The position numbers and the translations under genes were made by a program. Of a DNA stretch of 64,000 nucleotides, positions 55,569-64,000 are shown piece after piece (position 1 is the first letter of the stretch; every line of letters starts with the position of its first letter). Source of the stretch: Kalaharituber pfeilii (Eukaryota > Ascomycota > Pezizomycetes > Pezizales > Pezizaceae); NCBI GenBank assembly GCA_015179045.1, contig WHUZ01000015.1, positions 62,001 to 126,000 of the forward strand. Reading direction: 5' to 3'. The notes under the pieces were generated by a model. It searched no databases. It had not been told where the DNA came from and was given only the letters and a program-made list of their open reading frames with translations.

Positions 55569-55677
55569 TTTTTTTTTTTTTTATATCAATACTCGCATGC
55601 CGCCCTACGGGCTATGGCGAGGGTTTTATTTAGCCTGAAAGAAAGAAAATTGACTAGATACATGTGATACCCGCGGT
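55569..55677 (-). mobile_element. 109-bp tail-1 insertion of the ORF1-only subtype
   Basis: Perfect 13-bp TSDs GAAAATGGTGCGA (55556-55568, 55678-55690). Its UTR carries the CCGCGGGTATCACATGTA block of 41211-42383. Confidence 0.9.
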
Positions 55678-55709
55678 GAAAATGGTGCGAGGCATACCAG
55701 GTTGGTTAA

Positions 55710-55739
55710 TGTTTACGTCCCAGACTATTATTTTCGGCC
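55710..55739 (+). repeat. Terminal motif, subtype A, inverted
   Basis: TGTTTACGTCCCAGACTATT then TTTTCGGCC; interior to the right. Confidence 0.45.
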
Positions 55740-56868
55740 TCCGCCATTGCTTGGCCGTAGCTGAACTGCCGTAGCTGTGGCTGTTACAGTACAGTACTTG
55801 TCAGGGCGAATGTAATAGAGAGACAGATGCAGGTAGCATGTACATTAAGTACTTCTCTTTACGCGTCTCCCTCTCACGCGCCCAGTAAACCCCCCCCCCC
55901 CCTCCGGCCCACCGCTCTGAAACAATAAGACATACAGCATCCCCCTTCTCCCCAGCGAACCTCGCCCCAATCACCTCCTCCGTGGCGATGCCCTACTTTC
56001 TTCATAGCATTCCTCTTGAGTTTGATTTTTTTAAATATTTTCACTCATACACCGCCCTCGGGGGCCTATGACAAGATCCATTCTTCGAAAGTTCTCATAC
56101 TGACCTGCATGATGTGGGTGAAGTCACATATACCTGAGCTCTCCATTCCTTCATCAATTCTGCTTCTCTGGATCGCCGCCGCTGCTGATGCTACTACAGT
56201 AAGCAGGAGCACAGTTGACTGGCAACCCGTTAGGCACTACCCACATTGTCTGATTCCTCTTGTTTCAATTCCATCTACTGCATGTGGAACTACCTTGGTG
56301 CTGTGAACCGCCGCACCAAACCGCTAAACGCCTCCCAAGAGGCCCTGATAGCTGCCCTCCTGATCTGAAAACGGAGGACAGAGGTGCAATACAGATCACC
56401 GGCATGCAATAGAGTGGGCAGAGGCGCCATTGAGTTGTGATTGATATTTAACTATAAGGTAGCCAGTCCTTTTCATGTTGCTTGGTCCAGTATTTTCAGT
56501 TTACTCTGAATAGGGCAATTCATTATAATTACATGCAGATGTTGACTGACCCAGCATACGTATACGTAGTCTTTAGGTCTGCAACGAAGTACTTGATATA
56601 TGGGAGTGCATCAAAATAGGTAGATGTGTGCGTCAATTAGATCACGGCTATCTTCTACACGCAATATCTACAGGAGTAAGTAGTAAATAGATGAAGGAAG
56701 CTACGTATGATAGTGTGTACAAGAGGAAGTGTGGAAAGTACAAAAAACAAGCAACCGTAATAGTAATAGAGCTACTTGACTAGTCTGAACACAAATTGAG
56801 GATCATAAAGTAACATCAAAAAAGAAGTAATGAAAGCAATTAAAAATGTTATAGAAATGTCAACGTAG
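55740..56868. other. Stretch without recognised gene
   Basis: Includes a C14 run near 55890 and a diverged tail-1 hairpin at 56028-56085. Confidence 0.4.
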
Positions 56869-58754
56869 TCATTCGTGCTTTGCAGCAGCAAAATTTCCAG
56901 TATTCGCCTGTTCCTTAGGGTCGTGTCCTTGCTTCAGATATGCTTCCACCAGTATTTCTGCTATTTCAACATGTCCTTTTCCTACGGCCATGGCAATTGA
57001 GCATAATCTCCCTGTATTGGCTCCTAGTTCGGGTATCGAGGTGCTTTGGGGTAGCTTCTCGAAGCCATGGTTAGAACAGCAATTTTCATGGCCCACTATT
57101 GCATTGTTCGCCAACAGGACTTTCGAAATTTGGAGCCAGTCTCGCCGTAGATTTCGGAATTCCCACATAGAAACTGAGGCTATACGCAGAAGGGCCGTCC
57201 ACCCGCGATTATCGCACTTATTTACTTCAGCTCCCGCTGCAAGAAGCTGCTTTACAACCTCGACATAGCCGTTTTCTGCAGCACAGTACAAGGGTGTCTT
57301 CCTATATTGATCGGCAATGTTGACCTCAGCTCCTGCTGCAAGAAGACGCTTTACAATGTCCACATAGCCTTCTTCGGCAACATAATGTAAGGCTGTCTTC
57401 CTATATGTATCGGTAGTGTGGGCCTCAGCTCCTGCCGCTAGAAGCTGCTTCACGACCTCGTCATGGCCTACTGCTGCAGCCCTGTGCAAAGGTGTGTTCA
57501 TATATTCATCGCCTTTGTTAACCTTTACTCCTACTACTAGAAGCTGTTTTACAACCTCGACATGGCCTCCTTCTGCAGCGTGGTGCAAGGGTGTCTTCCT
57601 ATCTCCATCACCTCTGTTGACCTCTGCCCCTGCTGCTAGGAGCTGCTTTACAACCTCGACATGGCTGCTCTTTGCAGCGAAGTGCAAGTATGTCTCTTCA
57701 CCCGTGAAGGACCTGTCGACCTCCACTCCTGCTGCAAGAAGCTGCTTTACAACCTCTGCATGCCCTCCTGCTATAGCCTGGTGCAACGGTGTATTTCCAT
57801 TATCAACACCTTGGTTGGCCTCTGCTCCTGCTGTTAGGAGCTGCTTTACAACCTCGACATGGCCTCCTGCTGCAGCATAGTGCAACGGTGTCTTCCAATC
57901 GGAGAAAATACTAATTCTGTTTACCGTTGCTCCTGCTTCTAGGAGCTGTTTTACAACCTTGACATAGCCTCCTGCTGCAGCGTAGTGTAACGGCGTCTTC
58001 CGATCTGAGAATGTGAAGCTGTTGGCCCTTGCTCCTGCTTCCTGGAGCTGCTGTACAACCTTGCCATGGCCTCTTTCCGCAGCCCAGTGCAATAGCACCT
58101 TTCCAGCTTTATCATTTATGTGGACCCCTGCTCCTGCTGCTTTACAACTTCGACATGGTCTCCCGCTGCAGCGCAGTGCAATGCTGTTTTCCGATCTGAG
58201 TTATTATTGTTGTTGACCTCTGCTCCTGCTGCCAAAAGTACTCCAACCACCTCGACCTGGCCATTTCCCGCCGCTACATATAGCGTGGCTGTTGCAAGAG
58301 AGCTAGAGCTGACCATTTTCGGCCCATGCACACGGCCGACATCGATGCTTGTCTCCAACAGTAGTTGTTCTATAACCTCCACATGTCCGCTTCGGGCTGC
58401 ACAATTCAACGTCTCAGACAGGATTTGAGGGAAGCCAGCTGTTGTGCTAAAACCTCCTCTGTCCAAGATATAATTGACAATTCTCACTTGTCCAGCACCA
58501 GCAGCCTCTATTAGTAAGGAGCTCCAACTCACTGGAGCTCCCGCCAGCACATGTCTCTCAAAAATCAATAGATGGCCTCCCGCACAAGCAGAATGTAGTC
58601 CTTTGCGCAGATATCCCAGATTGTGATTAAGTCCCGCCCCAGCTTGTAAAATACATTCCACAGTATTTAGGTGACCCCTCGCTGAAGCAGCCATGAGAGC
58701 TGAAAGAGATACGTCCCCCCCGAAGGGAGCCCTCACCCAAGCGAGAGCCATCAC
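56869..58754 (-). pseudogene. Ankyrin-repeat protein with one frameshift
   Basis: Minus strand, from ATG at 58754 (MMALAWVRAPFGGDVSLSAL) to TGA at 56869. About fourteen ~33-residue ankyrin repeats carry the KTPLHYAAAGGHVEVVKQLL and AAGAEVN consensus. Near 58135 the frame shifts: a 10-nt piece is missing between two CAG-type repeats where KQLLAAGAGV is expected, splitting the gene into 212- and 409-codon frames. The 5' side stops about 50 bp before an ORF1-only retroelement, so an N-terminal domain may be missing. Ankyrin arrays of this kind are common sensor ends of fungal NLRs and effectors, but no such partner domain is visible. A sequencing error at the frameshift cannot be excluded. Confidence 0.8.
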
Positions 58755-58804
58755 CTCCTCCCCCCGTCAGATACCACACTGGGACGAGATGCAAAAGACA
58801 ATTT

Positions 58805-59889
58805 GGGAAAAGATGGGTTTTTTTAGCCAGCGATTATGCAGGCATTGTGGAAATATGAGGTAAATAAAGACCATGGCCCAACACCAGGGTTCACACTCAC
58901 TATCAGATGGGATGACAACGGAGACCTCTTAACCTACGGGGGTGGACCGGAAAGCCCCCTCCCGAGCTGGCTTGCCGCTCCCTCTTCCCCCTCCGACACA
59001 CTCAGCTTAGCTCTAACACTACTATAGACACGCCTCCAGTACGGCCCACTACAGAAAACTAGGACCCAGCACCATCACCATCCACTGCTCGGAAGAGCCA
59101 TCGGGGAACAACAAAGAGCCTCCATCACCCCGCGTCTCCGCTGCATCCAAGAAGCGAAAGGGTAAGGCAGCGTCGCCACAAGATCAGTACACGTTTAAGC
59201 TTCAACTAAACGACAAGGAGGCAGCAAAGATCGCGGCGACCAGCACTGACACGCCCACAACCCCTCCAGCCACCCAGCGAACAGAGCTTGAAAAACTTTC
59301 AACCACCCGACAAGGTCAAAAAGGATATAATACTAGGGCCTCACCCTCTGCTCTACGCACAACAAATCCCCCCACACCCACCCTAACCAGCACCTTCGAG
59401 ACCACCACTAAGACAAGAAACGGCATCGTCATACATGGAATAGCCCTCAGAAAGAACCTGGGGAACGTCCGGAAATGGTTGGAGGTCACAAACAAAGACC
59501 TGGGGCAGGCAGTTGGAATTCGGTGGTTGAGAGGAAAGGAGGTCTTAATGCAGGAGGGAAAATTGACAACATTAGTTGTGTTATACCTGGATAAGCATGT
59601 TGAGCTGGAGAGAGTGAGATTGGGAGGGAAATGGTTGAGGTCTTGCATTTACGAGTAGGACAGGGGATGGAAATAGACCGAGACTGATTTTCTTCCTTTA
59701 CGTCTATAGCAACGGGACACTCACAGGCAGAACTTGTCACTTCCTCTTCACACTAGAGGAGTCGGGGATCACTACTTGAACGCTCACGTTTTTTGTTTTT
59801 TGTTTTGTTTTCCTATTATCCCATATATAACTAATCGCCATAGCCCTCAGGGCGGCATGCGATCACTGATATAAAAAAAAAAAAAAAAG
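58805..59889 (+). mobile_element. ORF1-only retroelement, near full length, tail-1
   Basis: One gag-like ORF1 of about 270 codons (start near 58836, RWDDNGDLLTYGG; stop at 59658) with one frameshift near 59020. A Pro/Ser-rich middle is followed by the conserved C-terminal domain (NGIVIHGIALRKNLGNVRKW, LTTLVVLYLDKHVELERVRL, KWLRSCIYE). It is followed directly by a 3' UTR, hairpin CGCCATAGCCCTCAGGGCGG and poly(A). No ORF2. TSD not resolved. Confidence 0.75.
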
Positions 59890-61165
59890 AGATGTCATAT
59901 CAGGAAAGGTGAGAAAGACATGGGATGCATGGCTTGCAAAGAGAATGCCATAGTATCAGCTACACAAAAGTTGGGATTGTAGTATAATTCATACACAGTC
60001 CCAATAGCGAGGCTAAATGCACGAGTGGAATGACAAGATAACAGTGTAAAGATAACAGCTACAGGTGGCAACGGGATGTAATGTTCCGACACTAATTTGG
60101 GAGCCCACAGTCCGGTTGAAACATGACATCCACCACCCATGTTCAAGCTATCACCTTACATCCGCTACCTGTATATCGCTGTTACTAATAGACAAGTTCT
60201 TTCTGTTACTGTTACTAATAGATAGTTCTTTCTGACTGCTGTTTCGTCTGTTTATTGGTTGCTGTTCTGTTCTTTCATTGAACCCATATCCATGATCTAC
60301 GATCTACATTTTCGTTGCCATATCATATGTTTATGGATCATGCAACAATGCCACAGCACCAACTTCACGCCACAGTGCTATAGTTGCAAGCCACGCATTC
60401 CGTAACTTCCGCACCTTGCCTGATATGTTACACCTGCCTGTCTAGTCATGGTTCTGCAGTCACGTCATGCAATGCTCATCATGTATATAATTCCTGTTTG
60501 TTCTGCATCTCTCTAATCAATGGGACTTATTGGACCCAACGGTACAGATCTTCTTTATTTCCTTCAGAGAAGCTCTCTTGTTTTCCTGTGTGACGAAGCC
60601 CTCCTCATGCTACGTGCGAAACCGGGAATTCCATGGTCGAACGTTGAAACAAGTCCCTGGGAAACAACTAGCAGCTTTCCTCAAACTAGTATTGACTTAA
60701 ATCTGAAAACATTCGTTTTCATTCTTTTCCCGGCGTCCTTGCGCGTATATATTGTTCCAGCCATCCTCTAAATCGTTGACGCTACATAACCCCGCCGGCG
60801 CTGTTTCCCTATAATCCTTAAATCTACAACCTTAAGGTACAGTCGACTCACTACCTCCGCTCCCACTCTACTCCTCGCCTTACCCTCCCTGAACCACGTC
60901 GACGTAGGGGACGGGAGTATAGTTGGCCTCTTTGTAAAAATCTAGCGGTCACTTAGCGCCTTTGCGCCAGGCGACATAGTCCTTACAAGTATTTATGTAG
61001 TCTTCCCTAAGCTCTAACGCAGGAAGTCTAACGCCTGTCATTAGGGTCCGTTTGGCACTTTTCCCCCCGCGCTTCCACGTACTTGTAAAATCACTTACGG
61101 CCATGTATGATGATCATTTTTAGTTTATTACACTTTCTAACGCAACTTCCCCAAAACCCGCTTCA
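59890..61165. other. Gene-free stretch with an old LTR
   Basis: Apart from the LTR at 60117-60651 I see no feature; GGGTCCGTTTGGCA at 61046 resembles a hAT end but has no partner. Confidence 0.45.
60117..60651 (-). mobile_element. LTR, family C, inverted copy
   Basis: Reverse complement resembles 28249-28760 along its length (TGTTTCAACGTTCGACC... GATGTCATGTTTCA). No matching flanks, so older or recombined. Confidence 0.7.
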
Positions 61166-61418
61166 TGTCAGGGTGACCCAACAAAGTATCAATGATAAGC
61201 GATGAGAGATGACGCATGATAATCACGCCATTCATAGTTATGATGGTGAAGAGAGAGAAGCTTGTTAGTTAGCACTCAATGTTAAATAGAATAATGCAAA
61301 TAACCGACACGCTGGGCGCCTATATATAGAGGCCTCCACGGCCTCTATACAAAGGTCAAGTTCCAAGCGTTGTCCTAAGTTACACCTACACTTCGCTGCA
61401 ATCGCAGACACCGTAACA
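61166..61418 (+). repeat. 5' LTR of the Gypsy element
   Basis: TGTCAGGGTGACCC...ACCGTAACA, 253 bp, with TATATATAGAGGCC and GCGTTGTCCTAAGTTAC. Confidence 0.8.
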
Positions 61419-61554
61419 TTACAACGCTGAACCTTTTACCTTTTACCTTTTACCTCAACGCCTTACCTTTACCTTTTACCTCAACGCCTTACCGTTTACC
61501 TTTACTCAACAAACGTTCTCGCCTTCAACCCTTTGAAGTTACTCGCTTGCACAA

Positions 61555-62004
61555 ATGGATATGGATGACGAAGTACCCTACTCCCCAACATTGGAATCGC
61601 CATCACACTACTCCCCAACATTAGGATCACCGGAACCCCCAAGATCGACTGCAACTACTCAACAGACTATACAAGCCCTCCAGGCTACCATCAAGAAGCT
61701 AGAACGAAAAGTAGCAACTCTGGCAGCCACCCCGGCAACCTCAGCGACTCTGGCAGCCACCCCGGCAATTCCGGCAACCCCAGCAACTCTGGCAGCCCCG
61801 GCAACTCTATCAGTCTCAGCAAACTCGGAAGCAAATAACTTAGACACTGCAATCAGTAAAGAGGACCGCAATGCCATGCAAACACTCCGCCTTACAGAGA
61901 TACCTAGATTTGATGGTACCTCAAATTTTGATGAATTTGAGTATGAATTTCAAAACATGGTAGCATTACGGACAACAAACAACACTTCCCAGAAACAATA
62001 TTAA
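61555..62004 (+). pseudogene. Gypsy gag, truncated
   Basis: MDMDDEVPYSPTLESP start, a short coiled coil (IQALQATIKKLERKVATL), an Ala/Thr/Pro repeat, then TEIPRFDGTSNFDEFEYEFQ typical of retrotransposon gag. The frame stops at 62004; the CCHC knuckle (CFKCRRKGHIGRDC) follows at 62059-62100 in another frame, so most of the capsid is deleted. Confidence 0.8.
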
Positions 62005-62334
62005 GACTAGAAATTATGTTTCTCAGCATGAGAAGGATGTAAGAATTAAAGCAGGCCTGTGTTTCAAGTGTAGACGCAAAGGGCATATAGGAAGAGACTG
62101 CAGAACCGGATTTTGAAGTACTAAGCCAGTATCAACTGTAAAATTACTAGAGTTATCTGATACTAAAAAATGGCAACTTACCAGGTCCCTGTGGTGCTTG
62201 AGGCTCACAATTTTGCAGATATAGTTCTATGTAAGGTATTACCCCCTGCTTTACTAACTACTAATACTAGTCAATCGACATCTGCATCCACATCTGCACC
62301 CACGTCAGGGGGCACAGCTACGCAATGGTACCGA

Positions 62335-64000
62335 AGTCAAAATTGATCCAAAGAAAGTAAAAGTGATTCAAGATTGGAAAGCACCACAAAGGAAGAAAGA
62401 AGTACAGTCCTTTCTAGGATTCATCAACTTCTACAGACGATTCATCAAGAATTACAGTGCACGAACCAAGCCACTCGTTGAGTTGACTTGTAAGGATATA
62501 CCATGGTCCTAGGCTGAACAACAACAGAGTGCATTTGACGAATTGAAAAAGCTATTTGAATCTGCTCCTATACTTGCACAGTATGATAGAACACTACGCA
62601 CACTCATTGAAACGGATGCATCAAATCAAGCTATTGCAGGAGTATTCTCTCAATTACACCCAGCAACAGACGAAAATGAGGCTGAAGCCCGGCAGTGGAA
62701 ATTGGTGGACTGCCACTCACGGTTACTAAAGCAACATCAACGCAACTGGCCTATACATGATAAAGAGTTATGGGCAATCGTCAGCTCTTTACTACACTGG
62801 CGTACATGGCTTCTTAGTTTGACAATGCAGTTTGAAGTACATACAGATCATCAAGGACTACAGTACTTTCAGACCAAGCCAAGATTAAACATGCGACAGG
62901 CTGAATGGGCCGAAAAGCTCGCTGAATTCGACTACATTATCAAGTATCGACCGGGATCAGCTATGGGACGCCCAGATGCTATCACACGACGAGAAGGTAA
63001 CGAACCTTCAGGAACCAATGCACCAATGTTCAAAGAAGGCCAACTTATAGTTGCACAAGCCAACGAAGATGCTCCAGCCAACGAAGATGCTTCAGCCAAT
63101 AAAGATACTCCAGCCAATGAAGAAGATGCTTCAGACCCTGAAGAAGAAGACGTTCCAGACCCAAATCTAGAAGGAATTGATGTCACAACATGGCCCAAAG
63201 ATATTGAAGGCGGACTGCTTATTGTACCTACTGATTGTCAGCATGCTGTGCTACAACAGTGTCATGATTCCAGAGTTGCGGGCCATTGGGGACGACGACG
63301 TACTGAAGAGCTTGTATCACGCAACTTTATATGGAAAGGATGGCAAGAGGATATCTCACGCTATGTTGCTGGTTGCCATCATTGCCAAAAGGCTAAAGCA
63401 GACAGACATGCCCGCCAAACGAAATTAGTACCAATGCCTACAGGAACTCTACCTTGGGAAGAAATAGCTATGGACTTTGTAGGAGAACTTCCTGAAAGTG
63501 AAGGATTCAATGCTGTCTTAGTTATCACAGACCGTTTTACTAAGATGCAGCACTATATACCTGCTAAAACGACATGGACAGCAGAGGACGTAACAAATGC
63601 CTACATTTGTGAAATTTGGCGACTTCATGGCTTACCCAGGCATGTTACCTCACACCGTGGCCCACAGTTCACAAGTGCATTTATGCGAGATCTAAATGCG
63701 AAACTTCATATTGGTCTGAGGCTGTCAACAGCGCATCACCCACAGACAGATGGCTTGAGTGAGAGAGCGATACAAACACTCAAACAATACTTGAGAATCT
63801 ACTGCCACGATCGTCAAAAACGTTGGGTACAATGGCTACCACTAGCCGAATTCGCATACAACTCTACAAATACGGCCACACATGGATACAGCCCATTCCG
63901 CAGCTTGTATGGGTTTGACCCACGTACTATTCATGTCGATGATGATTACATATATGCCAGCCCAGCTGCTGAAGAATGGATTGAACGTATGACCGCAGTA
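62335..64000 (+). pseudogene. Gypsy pol: RT end, RNase H, integrase, partial
   Basis: A frame open to the right edge except one TAG at 62510-62512 where Trp is expected (PWS-stop-AEQQ). Order: RT C-terminus (EVQSFLGFINFYRRFIKNYS), RNase H (LIETDASNQAIAGVFSQ; HDKELWAIVSSLLHWRTWL; VHTDHQGLQYF), integrase zinc finger (HDSRVAGHWG...CHHCQKAK) and catalytic core (AMDFVGELPE; SHRGPQFTSAF; SERAIQTLKQYL). The second catalytic Asp of the integrase is His (SHRGPQF instead of SDRGPQF), so integration by this copy should fail. RT palm and protease are absent. Confidence 0.85.

Larger units (their letters stand above)
61166..64000 (+). mobile_element. Ty3/Gypsy retrotransposon, partial, family A LTR
   Basis: 5' LTR at 61166-61418, pyrimidine-rich leader with repeated CCTTTTACC, gag from 61555, CCHC knuckle at ~62060, then pol lacking protease and most of RT. 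The element runs past the right edge, so the 3' LTR is not visible. Internal deletions and stops mark it as defective. Confidence 0.88.

Overview
The window looks like transposon-rich nuclear DNA of a filamentous ascomycete (Pezizomycotina; Pezizomycetes is plausible but unproven). The evidence is short spliceosomal introns (56, 79 and 118 nt), NLR-type WD40, ankyrin and HNH genes of fungal style, non-LTR and Ty3/Gypsy retrotransposons, and premature stops that are all CpA to TpA changes, as repeat-induced point mutation would leave. No rRNA, tRNA or CRISPR was recognised.

Candidate host or cargo genes, left to right: an unbroken 580-codon frame running off the left edge (1-1741, minus); the N-terminal end of an NLR (2827-3309) cut by a LINE; a 236-aa unknown protein (4754-5464); an intact two-exon 895-aa DUF6589-like gene (7724-10467); a heavily broken RecQ-like helicase (11800-14434, minus); an intact two-exon 629-aa unknown gene (17507-19514, minus); two related WD40 remnants (21130-21576 and 45110-46156); a membrane protein whose C-terminus is replaced by a solo LTR (30512-32284, minus); a two-exon HNH nuclease (50330-51407); an ankyrin gene with one frameshift (56869-58754, minus); and a Ty3/Gypsy element entering the right edge (61166-64000).

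Most of the rest is mobile DNA. Two non-LTR families, called here tail-1 and tail-2 after their 3' ends, left about 25 copies, many only 45-100 bp long yet bounded by 10-13 bp target-site duplications (TSDs). Some longer copies end in an RNase H/zinc-knuckle ORF2 tail, others in a gag-like ORF1 tail. Several solo LTRs have 5-bp TSDs. DNA elements include a 1.7-kb Mutator-like element (9-bp TSD), a hAT MITE (8-bp TSD), three long-TIR mariner MITEs, small foldback MITEs and a larger mariner relic with a LINE and a MITE nested inside it.

The 38.5-44.2 kb region is the most rearranged: two arrays of one ~58-bp minisatellite are split by a segment lying between inverted 461-bp LTRs, and the flanking 5-mers show that the segment was flipped after insertion. 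A short shared terminus (TGTTCTCGTRCCCAG) sits just upstream of three otherwise unexplained genes and may mark an undescribed element family.

All calls come from reading the sequence by eye. Family names rest on motif recognition, not on searches.
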